Source: Sambucus nigra (Eukaryota; Streptophyta; Magnoliopsida; Dipsacales; Adoxaceae). Taken from it: 64,000 bases of DNA. A program made the translations under genes and the position numbers. A model generated the notes under the pieces. The model was not told the origin of the DNA. It did not search any database and saw only the letters and a list, made by a program, of their open reading frames with translations. Numbering within the stretch: the first letter of the stretch is position 1; the number at the start of each line of letters is the position of its first letter. Location: positions 393,412,561-393,476,560 of the forward strand of contig OX422208.1 of NCBI GenBank assembly GCA_949130495.1, in the 5' to 3' direction. This document shows positions 40,422-52,034 of this stretch, piece by piece.

Positions 40422-40900
40422 CAGTTGGTGTCTCTAGCGTCTGATTCAAGGCAGCGTAATAGGTTCCACACTTCATCTTTATATTTAAAGAGTTCGCAAA
40501 TATTGTAAAAGGAATTGGTTCCCGGATTGGATCCCAAAATGTAATGAGTTTATTGCATTTGTTCCCGGATTCTACGATGGTTGAATATTTAACCCCTCCT
40601 ATAGTTGTAGCTGGTGGTTGATATACATTCTCAATTGAAGGTTGCTGAGGGAATACATTGTGGCCTAAGAATTGGTAGTCATTTGGAGCCAATAAACGTG
40701 GGTGAAGTAGTTACCAGGATATAGCTGTTGGAAGAAAGGAAATGGCTGCGTTGATATAACTGTAGTACTATGTGTGAACCCTACATAATGAGTTACAAAT
40801 GGAGTTGAATCTGATGTAAACATAGTAATAGGATTCCCACTATGAGGCTCAGATCCTTCATGTTGTGTAACATAGGATACATATCAAATTGTGTGCCAAT
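40417..40900 (-). pseudogene. Coding-like fragment of unknown origin
   Basis: Read on the minus strand from about 40890: YVSYVTQHEGSEPHSGNP, then FVTHYVGFTHSTTVISTQP; after one frame change near 40700 it continues APNDYQFLGHNVFPQQPSIE ... to a TAG at 40417. The Pro/Gln/Ser/Asn-rich composition looks like the C-terminal part of a real protein. No domain recognised; start and neighbours are missing. Confidence 0.35.
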
Positions 40901-42730
40901 TATGCATTTAAATCATGTAATGGAATTGCAGTATAAACTATATTTTGTCTATTTAGTTTGGCTATATTTTTCAGTACCTAATATATATGATCCTTTTCAC
41001 GGTAGGTAATAGATCAATCAATTAAGCTTAAGGACATGATATTGTTCGGTTTTTGTTAGTTGGATCATTTGATGATGGGCTATTTGTACTATTTTTGTTT
41101 GTTTACATCTAATTACATGTAGCTGTAGCAGGGGAAGAAATTAATGGATCTGAATGAAGAAGAGTAGATAAATAAGGTCATCTCAGTATATAGACATGAA
41201 CACGACATAAAATCGTGTTTCTTAGCTAAAACAAATATGAGCCCTTGAAATCACGACATGACTAATTAATAATTTTTACACATAATTACATGCGACAATA
41301 CACGACAAAACAAGAAACAAAACGAATAACATCACACAACATGAATAACACAAGTAAAAAGATGAATAACATAACACATCACGATAATATTGACATGATT
41401 TAGTATTAGAAATTTTTTGACACACACGACACATAATGGCAATTTATTTCCCATCAGTGTACCAGGTCTAAAATTGGCACAACCTTTATTTTGAGGAATT
41501 TCTGATATTTGACTTATATTTTATTAGTTTTTTATTTATGACTGCTTTTATTGTGCCAAGTCTGGCACAATCTTTTTTTAAAGGAATTTCTGATATTTGA
41601 CTTATATTTATGACCATTTTAATGTGCCATATCTTAATAGAGGATTGGATGTGCATTTTCATTAAATCATTAATGACTACTAAAGGTTCATTTACTTTAT
41701 CAATGTTCATTGTAAAGCCTTTAGTATAACACATTTTACACTTTATCGAGTTTGTATTTTAATGTTTTCCTATCTTTCTAATACATGTAAATCATTTATG
41801 TTGATGTTTTTTACTTTTTAAATATGGTTGATAGACTTATAAATAGATAAAATTCTATATGAATTTTTTTAAACTATTTAAAATAATTTATGCTATATGA
41901 AAAAAAATTTTGGCTTACATTATGCATGTGTCAATACTTAAAGAAAAGTATCTCCATGCCTTTAGTTTCAACTATAATATGTTGTAGTCTTCCATTCTTA
42001 CTTATTTATTCTCTGATATATTTCCAATTACTGGCTTTATGTTGTCATAACTATGACATTACGAAGAGCATCAAACGAAGGGAATATCATTAAATGAGTT
42101 TGAAAATTCATTTTTCATTGTTAAATGTAGTTAGATGGAGTTGTTTTTCAAACTATGTTCATTATATTGCATCGATTAGCTGTTGCGCAATGTATATATG
42201 CATAATGGCGATGAAAATCTTGGATTTGAAAAAATGTGTTCTGTAAATTTGTGATTCAATTGTGTGGATCAATCTACTAGAATGGTTAATCTCGCAAGAA
42301 GTATGAGAATAATGCACAATGTTGCAATTTATTGGTGAATGTTTTAGTCTCAAATGCATTATGTGTTTTTTACTTATAGGGATATGTTTTCTACTTATAG
42401 GGATTTGTTTATATGATGTGAAAAATATGTTTAATCTACGATTTTGTTTATATTATGTCGCGGATGGACTTTTCGTAGTGTTGTTGGGTTAATTTTTAGA
42501 GCTTAAAACAGGTGAATGTCATATAAACAAAGGAACTTCTACCCAAAATTTGAAAAATTGTGTACATTTTTTAATTATAATATTAAATATTTTATAAAAC
42601 AATTTAATCAATTCAATAGATTGGAAGTATTCGTTGTACCGTCAACAGAATTGACCACGATTGATACTGTGACAAAAAACTTTTCTGACTTGACCATAAT
42701 TAATATTTTGAAAAATTATGGCATACCCTA

Positions 42731-42731
<1 letters not shown>
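40901..42731. other. AT-rich intergenic DNA, no gene seen
   Basis: Two near-direct repeats (TTTGAGGAATTTCTGATATTTGACTTATATTT near 41491 and AAAGGAATTTCTGATATTTG near 41580) are the only structure noticed. No ORF shows coding features. Confidence 0.5.
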
Positions 42732-42815
<84 letters not shown>

Positions 42816-43188
42816 CACATACATCATGCTCACACCATACATCACGTCTAATTCTAGGCCCTAGATTTTTTTTATTTTATATTTTTTACTTGAAATTAAC
42901 CTTCCAATCAACCCATATGCAAAAAATTAGGTCAAAATACATTTTGTAACTATTTTTAAAAAATTCCCAAAAAACTGCTCGTGTAGACCCTTATAAATAA
43001 GGTATTTTTAGCATTTTTTTGTGGATTTTTTAAAAATAGCTACAAATTGTATTTTGACCTAATTTTTTGCATATGGGTTGATTGGAAGGTTAATTTTAAG
43101 GAAAAAATATAAAATTTGGAAAAAAAATTTAGGTCCCAAAATTAGGCGTGATGCATGGGTGATGTATAGCGCATGATGTACTATAGCT

Positions 43189-43251
<63 letters not shown>
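42732..43251. mobile_element. Palindromic foldback element 3 with (TA)n(GA)n ends
   Basis: (TA)n from 42732 and (GA)n to 42812, palindrome 42813..43189, (CT)n to 43214 and (TA)n to 43251. Arms: CCAATCAACCCATATGCAAA at about 42903 against the complement TTTGCATATGGGTTGATTGG at about 43065. The centre is near 43000. Same family as foldback element 2, with the same mirrored microsatellites as element 1. Confidence 0.83.
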
Positions 43252-43254
<3 letters not shown>

Positions 43255-43353
43255 AATACAAAGAAAGAAATGACACTCTTTTATATATACAAATTTTGTC
43301 AACTTCAATACAATGATGTAACGAAGAATAAACAATTATGTATAAAAGAGTGT

Positions 43354-43660
43354 CACTACACCAAATCTGCACTATTGTCACGGTCATTGACCTTGACAAA
43401 TTGGACTTGTCAAGGTCAATGATCGTGACAATTCTGGTCGAGACAAATTTTTTTGTCACGGTCATTGACCTTGACAAGTTCGTTAGGATTGTCACGGTCG
43501 TGTCAAGGTCATGGACCGTGACAAGTTTAGTCACGGTTAACAACCGTGACCAACCCGTGATAATATTTAAAAAATTATCACGGTTAATGACCGTGACAAG
43601 CCCGTGATAAGATTTATCAAGGACTTGTCACGGTCAACGACCGTGACAATTCTGGGCAGA
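43354..43660. repeat. Subterminal repeats of the 43-kb CACTA element
   Basis: At least ten copies of GTCACGGTCA or its complement TGACCGTGAC, often arranged as 24-base palindromes, within 300 bases of the terminal repeat. Confidence 0.85.
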
Positions 43661-43900
43661 ATTGAAAAAAATTATGCTGGGCAGTATGGCCACTGCCACT
43701 GCCCAACAGTATATTTGTACCTGTTATAACAACGTTGGTTGTACCTATTCAAACATCATATATCCAAATATACCCAAGATAGTTCAAATATATATTCATG
43801 ACGATATAGTCCAAATATTCAAAATAGAAACAATATACATGACAATATAATCCAAATATAATTAAAATGTACAAACTTAAAAATAATGTTACTACATGTC

Positions 43901-45205
43901 TTAGGTAAATGTGAGGAGGTAAGTTGGCCACACGATATACGAATTGACACACCCACTAATATACATCGTGCCGCATTGTTCGCGCAACCATAATAGGGAG
44001 TTCTCCTTCCCGAGTATCACATGCGTGACGAGCACTTTGGACTCGATCCCTTGAAGCGCACGTCCATGAACTATTCCACCCTCGACGATATTCGGGTTCC
44101 TCAACCTCCGCCCTATCTGCTGGCCATCAAATACATCCAATATGAACATGATCGACCAACCAAGTGTCGACAATGGTCTGGGGAAGGGAGCCAAATAAGG
44201 AAGTGGATCATCGAAATACGCACGTGACGGTGAAGAAGCAGCGAGGTCCACATCCTCGTCCTCCTGCGCCTCATTCTCCCACACCTCCTCCTCCTCCGCC
44301 TTCTCCTTCCCTTTCCCTTTCCCCTTCCCCTTTCGGTCTCCGCCCAACGTACGCTTCATGAATGCGTACATATCTTCGACCGTCGCCTCCAAATGGGACA
44401 GCTTCACGTCGTGTGAATCCACCGTTCGAGCCAACCTGGTGTCGCTCGTCTCCAATCCGATGATCCTAGATTTGGCCACCCGCGAGCTCACCCCCTTTGT
44501 CCTCCCCTTGCGATCAGAGTCAAGCACTTGGCTGAGTGCGTCTGTGGACAAAGACACCTTGTCGGCATCAGACTGCGACTCATGCACTTCCTTAAGCTTT
44601 ACTTGAAACGACAAAAAGCACATGATTAGTAAAATAAGTAAACTAAAAAATATAACGTAATTAACAAAAATTAAACTGTCGGATTACTTACAATCTTCGT
44701 CGCGACGCTCGGGGACACCTCCTTGTCCTTCCCCTTCTTCGTCCGAAGAGCCACATAAGTATCGAGCCTATGTGGCTTACCCCCTGGCCCACTCCCTACC
44801 CCCTGAAATAAAATAAAGTAAAATTAGTATCGGCCCCGCAAAATAAAATAATGAAGAATAATATATTTCTATAGTTATTGAAAAATTAAATCTTACCTTC
44901 ATCCTATGCTCCACCTCGGCGTAAGAGGTCCGGCCGGAGTAGTGCACGTCCGTCTTTTTTGCCCGGTTTTCCCTCCCCGATTGGCGAGATGCCAATTGTC
45001 GATCCTCGATCTCATTGTCAATGAACTTTTGCCATTGTGCCAATGAGATCGGCTCCTTGGGCGGGACGGATCCACGCCATTGTATAATGGACTCTCGTGT
45101 TTTCCCAAAGTACCGTGTCCGCATATTTTTCTTTCACGTCTTGTGTTGCTCCCTCAACTGCTCCAAGACGAAATCGCGTAGCTTTGGATCCAAGTTGAAT
45201 TGTTC
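43901..45205 (-). pseudogene. TNPA-like CACTA protein (Transposase_24 type), three exons
   Basis: Exons 45205..44897, 44802..44692 and 44596..43901 join in frame. GTAAGA and GTAAGT donors and CAG/AAG acceptors are present, and the third exon ends at TAA 43901. Exon 1 carries GRENRAKKTDVHYSGRTSYAEVEHRMK, matching plant En/Spm-type proteins related to PF03004. Exon 3 has a DALSQVLDSDRKGRTKGV motif and a coiled coil (LEATVEDMYAFMKR), then Lys/Glu- and Asp-rich tracts. Such proteins bind subterminal repeats. One in-frame TGA in exon 1 (after EQHKT) breaks it, unless translation starts at the Met at 45124. The N-terminal exons and the TNPD transposase are absent. Confidence 0.72.
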
Positions 45206-46115
45206 CTGTCCAACAAATTCAATGTTAGTTGCGAATAAATATAAATATAAATATAAATATAAAATGAAATTAAAATTGAAATTGAATATAAGCTTACTTA
45301 TATGTTCCTTATCTTAATTTCTTTATAACACTTGATGTTGATTAATATAATGTTATCTCGAATTTCAATTGCTATTTTTATATTTGTATAATAAAACTTA
45401 AGCATAGGGTCACTTGGCATTTGGAATCTTAGATGTGCATGATATTAAGATTTCAGGGTGGGATAACTATAAAAGGTGTTAAAAAGGTAGAGATAGATGC
45501 ATAGTTATAATTTATTGTAACTTTCGTTATATTTTTATTCTCTTTAAAATTTCTATTAATAATATGGATTTAACATTCCAGGATCGAGGTCGCCCATTCT
45601 GTGGCCTTGATCGATAATGTTGTTGTCATCCGTCCTTTAATTGCAGCTCTATTTTAGGATGTAGGCTTTATTATCCTGCGTGGCAGCTCTATAAGCTCAT
45701 TTCTTTTCATTTATAGTAGAGAGGGAATCATATTTCTATTCACATTTTATATAGCCCGTGGTTAGGTATTTTTGGCATGTTAGATTTGACTCATGTGGAT
45801 GGTATCGGAGTTTTGGAATATCATTCATTATAGATATTCGTATTTGATTTTAATTTTTTTTCTTACATGCTTAGAAAGGAACTCATTTTTTAGACTCGTA
45901 TAATGTTTAATTTAGAACTCATTTATCTATTTTTAAATATTACGGGTAGTCACATTTGGTAATAGAGCGTTCCATGTACTAGTGTCCTAGGGTTCATGAG
46001 TGCATTTATCATTACTTCCGAATTTTCATTCTTTGATACTTTATATCCCTGCATTTATCATTTTTACTCTAAGTATTTCACAATAATTAATTCATTTTGG
46101 ATTACAATATTTCAG
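45206..46115. other. Truncated CACTA border and chromovirus 5' LTR end and leader
   Basis: The CACTA sequence gives out somewhere after 45205 ((AAATAT)n-like run at 45236-45290). By about 45560 the text reads as LTR/leader of a chromovirus, whose LTR ends GGGTAGTCACA at 45954, directly before a tRNA-Met-type primer site. Confidence 0.5.
45957..45968 (+). promoter_or_regulatory. Decayed tRNA-Met primer binding site of a chromovirus
   Basis: TGGTAATAGAGC, one mismatch from the usual plant retroelement primer site TGGTATCAGAGC, three bases after an LTR-type CACA end. Confidence 0.7.
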
Positions 46116-46791
46116 ATGGTGAACCCTCGAAAACATCAAGGCTAGCAGAGATTTACAAGGAATGTGGAGTCGGAGGCTAATTCACCTCATCCGCCACCTA
46201 TTGAACAACACAAGAAAACATTAGCTATGAAGCCAACTAATTTATCCACTATTAATGCCTCGGCTATTGCAGGGATGATGACAACCCTCCAGTTGCAGCA
46301 CCAGTTGCCGCCGCCCATAGCCGTACTGTACATGTTCCTTAAGATACCACCTCTTCATAGGACCATTATAGGACTGCCTTTGGGAAGAGACACCCTTTAG
46401 AGTTTTTGGGATCCTATGATCCCATAGTGGAGCTTCCATTGTGGCATGACATTAAGTGACATTTGAGGTTAATTGAGTATACAAAAGTCTAGCAACAAAT
46501 GTTGGAAAACTTCAGGTTGGGGCGAGATGCCCTATATTGGCGGGGGACTGTTACTACCCCAAAGGAGAGGTCTCAGATGGCTCTATGGAAATTTTGAGTC
46601 AAATTTGTGGAACAATACTTCCCATCTTCACAACATAGGAAGTTGAGAGATCAATTTGATAGACTTAAGCATGAGGGTAAGAACTTTGTTGAGTATCAAC
46701 GAGAGTTCATTATTTTTATACATTTTTTCCAAAGGTGGAGACACTTGAGGATTTCAATATGGACCAATCAATGAGAGGTTTGAATTGGAAT
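46116..46791 (+). pseudogene. gag: gag fragment of a chromovirus (Tekay-like)
   Basis: ATG 46116 (MVNPRKHQG) lies about 150 bases past the primer site. After frame changes the gag core is readable: WKFWVKFVEQYFP-like sequence near 46590-46620, then HRKLRDQFDRLKHEGKNFVEYQREF (46635-46710) and VETLEDFNMDQSMRGLNW. It stops abruptly at 46791, where element C's LTR begins. Not functional. Confidence 0.75.
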
Positions 46792-47081
46792 TGTGTCCAT
46801 CCCCGATCCTCGCGATGGGCGGGTGAGCGCGATGGAGGATCCTAGGTCCCGCGCATTCCTCTCGATAGCGCTTCGTCCGACCTCATTTTGGATGAGGTGA
46901 AAAATATAGAGAGATTAAAGTCGCAAGTCTATTTTACTCAAAACAGATAAAAGAAAGGGAGCCATCCCGAAGGACGTCATCCAAAGACATACTGATGCAT
47001 ACGAAACCAAAAATGATTCTAAGAGGGTGCGGAGGCTAAGTTACGAAATGGGAAGGTGTTAGGCTCCCATTCCGCCCTTTC

Positions 47082-47086
47082 GGTCT
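47082..47086. repeat. Target site duplication GGTCT, left copy
   Basis: GGTCT before the solo LTR is repeated exactly at 49979..49983 after it. Removing the LTR and one copy restores CCCTTTCGGTCTCTCATGGG. Confidence 0.93.
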
Positions 47087-49978
47087 TGTAATACCCCGTA
47101 CTTTTGTGGATATTTATTTATGGGATTAATTAAATTAAATGTGAATTAATTGAGAATTAATACGGATAAAATACTAACGAGATGTGAGTTGGTATTTGAT
47201 TATAATGTGTATATATGGCAGTATATGAATATTGAAAATATTAAAATTGTCGCGATACTGAAATACGGCAATTTGAGAAATTTTGTTGGGACGCGCGTGA
47301 TAGTCGCGTCAGGAAGGTAATTATTTAAATTAAAAAGTGAATTTTATTTTTATCAACCGTATGGTCATTTTGAGTGCGCCAACGAGTCCGGAAGGGTCGA
47401 AATAGTCAGAAAACACAAGCCGGGGGTTTAGTTTGGGTCCCGGGGCATTTTTGGGCCATACCGGCAACTTAAAAGGGTATTTTGGTAATTTTGGAATTTT
47501 GGGATTTATAACCAACGAATTTTGGGAATTAAAAATAGGGTATTTAGGAACCCACTAACCCATTACCAGCACTTAACTAATTAGAGGGCTACGGGAGTTA
47601 TAGGAGAAGTTATGAGAGGTTCCCAAAAGAGAAAAAACATAACCATCATCTTCAACCTTCAACCTTGGGAGAAATTGTAGAGGAAAAGAGAGCAGCATCC
47701 AACATCCAACATCAAATTATGAAGATTAATCCAAGGCAAGTGGTTTAATTACGTTAATTTCAAGCGAATGTTTCTTCCATGCTTAGAAATTTATATAATT
47801 GCATTGTATTGGGAGATTTATAAAAACCCATGAAATTGGAGTTGTAAATTCAGGTTGTGATATAGGGATTGCATGTAGAATTGTTATTGGGTGATTATAC
47901 TAATAGAAATACGACTTTGATGATACAAAAACGGATCTATTAAGGGAAATTGATTACTTTAAATTTCTAGGGTTCATACTCATGAGGGTTGGGTAAAATT
48001 GGGGATTGATGATAATTTCATGTTGTTTAGGAAGATTTAACGCTATAAATATGTTGAGGTACAACCTAAGTATGTTTAGGAATGATTAGGAACATTAAAA
48101 CACTGTTGGGATGATTTTTGGATGAGTTTTAAGAAGAAGAGAATTTGAAAAAACGAGATAGGAAATTCTGGGCTCGAAACTGTCACCTCGTTAGAAGGCC
48201 TGCCCAGGTCGTTCGAACGAGCTCGTTCGAATGATCTTCTAACGAGTTGACAGTTTGCCTTCTAAAGAGTTGGATGTTCGTTAGATTCCCATTTCGTTCG
48301 AACGAACTCTCGTTCGAACGACCTCGTTCGAACGAGACTTCTAACGAGTTGACAGAATGGCCTTTTTGGCCTGATTTGATTTCTAGTGTCCCAGAACCTT
48401 GTTTAATTGTAGAGATAACATTCCCTTGTTGACTAATTGATATAGTTGGGATATTCGGGATATATTGAGGAGTAAAATATATAAGAATGATTTGAACTAA
48501 ATGATATTGGTGGATTAGAGCGCGAGTGACTAATCACGATGCGAGGATAATTAATGACTTGAATACATATAAACCGGGGACATATGAATTGTGACATTAA
48601 AAGTTGGTATAAGAACGAGACGTATACCACCAATAAAATATGGTAATTAATAAGATGTGTGTATGCTTAGTATATGTATATGATTTTATGTGTATGACAT
48701 ACCTACCATGCTTGCTATCACGGGAGGTTTGCGTTCGCTTAGGGCCATCTATTCCTTGTGTGCCTAAAGGGGGATATGGATTGGTACCTCGAGGACATAG
48801 GTCAGAGAAGGACTTATTGGGAAGTTAATAAGTCTGCTGATCATGGGAGCGTAGGTATGTGCGTGACCCATGTGATGTGACTGTGTTCGCCTCCATTGAT
48901 TGTGATTGTTGTTATCTGAGAACGATTCCTGAGAGATTCGGAATGCGTGATCCTTATGTACGTGATGTACTGGGATGGATATCAGAGTATGTGTGCACCG
49001 CAGCTTAGTCTCGGGGTGCTTGTATTGTATATTTATGATGTGAATGATATACGGTTAAAAGAAAAGACTTATCGTGTTTAATTTTTAGAATAATTTATAG
49101 TAACTCCTTGAGAAGTTAAATAAGGGGATAACTTCCAGTAAATGGTCATGCTAATAATTGAGAAGCCGAGTTTAAGTAAAGCTATCTATTCAAGTGATAA
49201 CATTGGGAATTCATATTGTGAATCGAGCAGATGGGTTAGAACTTATGTTAGTTTAGTTAGATAAAAATACGACTTAGATGGGTACTGTACGTTAGGAGTG
49301 CACAATTAGACGAGGGGTGAGTATTTCATGTGAGAGCACGTCCTAACATGTATTTTGCATTCTTTGTTTTAATGTTATTGAAGCACTTGATGTTTTTAAA
49401 ATACTCTCCACTTTCGGGCTCTGACCCGTTTGCTTTCAAATCTATTTTTGTAAAAACCTTTTAGGTGCCCAGCCACAAGGACACCATGCATAGGATTTCC
49501 ATTCAGGTGGCGAGCTGTAGCTGTTTGTGGAAGTTACAGGGCCTTGCTAGTAAACGTTTCTTTGGTATTGACTCTATTCAGTTTTCATCATTTGTAGGGC
49601 ATGTCGCCCATTTCTATTAGAGACATTTTATATTTCAGTTATTCAGACTTTGGCTTGTAATTAATTCAGGATGCAGACTTGTTTTATTTATTTCCATTTT
49701 GGAATTGTGGTGAGGAGTATTTCCTCCAGATTCATTATTATTTGTTGGTTACTCTATTGAGACTTTGTCGTGAATGGTCGTGCTACATTTCTATAATTCA
49801 TTTATTGCATGTTAATCAGACTTAATTTAAAATTTGACAACTCACTTTTTAAATACTAGGTGGTTAGTAATCATTAAAATGTTTTCGACAGTGATGCTGT
49901 TAACTGGACCAACTTGACATTTTGTATTAATTTAATAAAGGAGTAGCTACCCGGTATTTAATTAGTCGGGGTGTCACA
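47087..49978 (+). repeat. 2.9-kb solo LTR of a chromovirus (Tekay-like)
   Basis: Bounded by TGTAATACCCCG and GTCGGGGTGTCACA, which are complementary at the ends (TGTRAYACCCC), with a perfect 5-base duplication. No internal region is present. Features inside include GGGCTCTGACCCG near 49413 and a cluster of TTCGAA palindromes at 48205-48345. It is related to the remnant at 9477..10818. It must have inserted after element C's LTR was already in place. Confidence 0.9.
48205..48350. repeat. Cluster of CGTTCGAACGA palindromes in the solo LTR
   Basis: CGTTCGAACGA or one-mismatch versions occur at about 48209, 48223, 48294, 48311 and 48326. Each half-block is followed by CTTCTAACGAGTTGACAG (48235 and 48339), so a block of about 100 bases seems duplicated. 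Confidence 0.8.
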
Positions 49979-50203
49979 GGTCTCTCATGGGTTTTTGCTA
50001 TTTTCCTTTGATTTTTCCCGTAATATGTCTGCATGTGTATATATAGTGGAGATAGGAATCATCAACTTGTACCATGGAAGAGGTAAAGCGAGTCGTCCGT
50101 AGGAAGGTATAAAAAGTATTTAGAAAATAGGATTTAGGCAATCATCACTACGTTAATCGTTATGAGAGAACGATAACGTATACGGAATAATACGTCTTTA
50201 AGT

Positions 50204-50207
<4 letters not shown>

Positions 50208-50280
<73 letters not shown>
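50208..50280. repeat. (TA)n microsatellite in element C's LTR
   Basis: About 36 TA units without interruption. Confidence 0.97.
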
Positions 50281-50287
<7 letters not shown>

Positions 50288-50909
50288 AGAGAATGGATTT
50301 TAGAGAAAATAAAAAATGCGAAGAAAAGTAAAAATAGGACTTGAGTCTCGAGTTTTACCCCGAGATGCCTACGTAGCCTATAGAGGCATCAAAGTCCACG
50401 TAGTTCGCATACAAAATGAGGGGTGGGGTTTATCCCATAAATCCAACCGGGGATTCTCTTATTTGTGTGTGTGTGTGTAGAAAAAATGTTTTAGTTGTGA
50501 GAGAAGTGTAAGAAAAGTATGAGAATTCCCGTTTGGATTTTATGAGCAAACCCTATTTTTCTTACTTTTTGGGCTTTTATTTATATGAAAATAAGAGATG
50601 TGAAATAATACTAAATAAAAAGTATATTAGGATATGTGAAATAAGATAATAAAAGCATTAAATAATAAAACAAGTAATTACAAATTTATGAGAATTTAAG
50701 GAGAGAGTTGAGAAAATTGGACCTTCTTGAAGAGCTTGAGCTTGATCTTGAATGTTGGAGAGTAGCCCTTAGACTTGGATGATGAAAAGTGAAGGTTGGA
50801 AAGGTATTTGGGTGTAGAAATCACGCTGACTTCGAGAGAGTTTTTCGGGGTTTGCTGAGAGTGATATCTCTCAGATCTGGGCTCTCCTTGCAAGTGAGGT
50901 CAGGCCTCC

Positions 50910-50917
50910 TTTTTATA
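50910..50917 (-). promoter_or_regulatory. TATA box of element C's LTR
   Basis: GGGCCTATAAAAAGGAGG on the minus strand, matching the orientation of pol. Start of transcription expected near 50880. Confidence 0.6.
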
Positions 50918-51039
50918 GGCCCAGGGCATTGCCAATCGACATAGCCCTGTTCCTGCCGTTCGGCAAGTGCGTTTAGGCACACTGTCGATAGGCAGGGTCT
51001 GGGACCTGCCGTTTGGCATTATCTTTCAGGCCTTTTTGG

Positions 51040-51700
51040 AAAATCGATCGCAGAACACAAATCGTTGATAAGAATTGCGTACGAGGAGGACCGTTGGAAA
51101 GGTAATTAAGAGATCTTTTAAAGTCCTTTGTACTGCTCCTAGGTTCGGGAGTTAACTCTGGGTCAAATATGGCTCGGAAGCATTTGTCAGTCCATTGGAC
51201 GGGGAATCGTCGGACGCAAATGGATCGTTCGTCCGCATGGTAAGTCCGAATGTGCACGAGGCAGATCGTTGGAAAGGTTAGGAGATTTAATTCGACATTA
51301 CAAAGGGTTTGATCAGGTGCGGGGAGTTGACTATGGTCAACCGGGCCTTGGAAGAATTTGGTGACCTTTTGGAGTCAAACGGATCGTTCGTTCGTACCGT
51401 AAGTCAGAATCGTGCATGGAGCGGACAATTTGAAAGGGGTTTTAGTGACCTTTAAAGATTCATTCAGTCTCGATCGATCTGAAGAGTTGACCGTGGTCAA
51501 CTCAATCTCGAGAGCGCTTGACGGCCTCCTAATTAAGTTTCGAGGGAAATGGGTCGTTCGTTCGCATGGTAGGTCGGAATCGTGCACGGGAAAGACCTTT
51601 GGAAAGGGGTTTCAGTTCCCTTTGAAGATTCATTTAGCCTCGGTCGAGCTGAAGAGTTTGACTTTTGGTCAAACGGAGCCTGGGAGTGCCCAATGGCTTC
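51040..51700. repeat. Degenerate ~170-bp tandem repeats in U3 of element C
   Basis: Four units share ATCGTTCGTTCGCATGGTAA-like starts (about 51220, 51382, 51549; a weaker one near 51060), then TGTGCACG, TTTGGAAAGG and GAGTTGAC-TGGTCAA in the same order. Confidence 0.7.
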
Positions 51701-52034
51701 TAGGTCAGTACTCGGGGTATGACCCGGATCTCTAGTGATGAGGGGAGGTGCTAGGATCTAAGGAGATTTTAGGGGGTAATATAATGGGTTATCTACAGAT
51801 ACCCTCGACGGGTGAGTTTGGAACAAACGATAGCCGTCGAATAGACACTACATGATGCTTCTGAGGGAGGATGACTAATTCAGAGGGTCGAGGCCAATTA
51901 TGAGGACCTAAGGGAGCAAGGATGACCAATTCAGAGGGTCGAGGTCGATTCTTAGGACCTAAGGGATGGTTTGTAGGAAAGGTTTAGGCCAATTCCTGAG
52001 GAGGTGTGGGTCGAAGACAATTCTATGGGCTTAA

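Larger units (their letters stand above)
43354..45205 (-). mobile_element. CACTA transposon, 3' half with TNPA-like gene
   Basis: Starts with CACTACACCAAATCTGCAC at 43354 (preceding bases TGT). About 300 bases of subterminal repeats follow with TTGTCACGGTCA and TGACCGTGACAA motifs in both orientations. The terminal repeat is the same as that of the CACTA element at 20989..23986. Past the gene at 45205 I find no opposite end, so the other half seems lost or truncated. Confidence 0.82.
46792..51790 (-). repeat. 3' LTR of element C, interrupted by a solo LTR
   Basis: Right after the interrupted gag the sequence starts TGTGTCCATCCCCGATCC; on the minus strand this is a CA-ended LTR terminus. The block GGGAAGGTGTTAGGCTCCC (47050) is typical of Ogre-like LTRs. 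A minus-strand TATA box lies at 50917..50910 (CCTATAAAAAGG), with U3 to its right. The solo LTR 47087..49978 splits it. The U3 end is placed near 51790 only by the loss of LTR-like text. Confidence 0.55.
49979..51860. other. Remaining U5/R/U3 of element C's LTR, no gene
   Basis: Holds (TA)n at 50208..50280, the GAGATGCCTACGTA motif at 50362, the minus-strand TATA box at 50917..50910 and degenerate repeats of about 170 bases at 51040..51700. The overlapping ORFs near 51412..51735 arise from the repeats. Confidence 0.6.
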
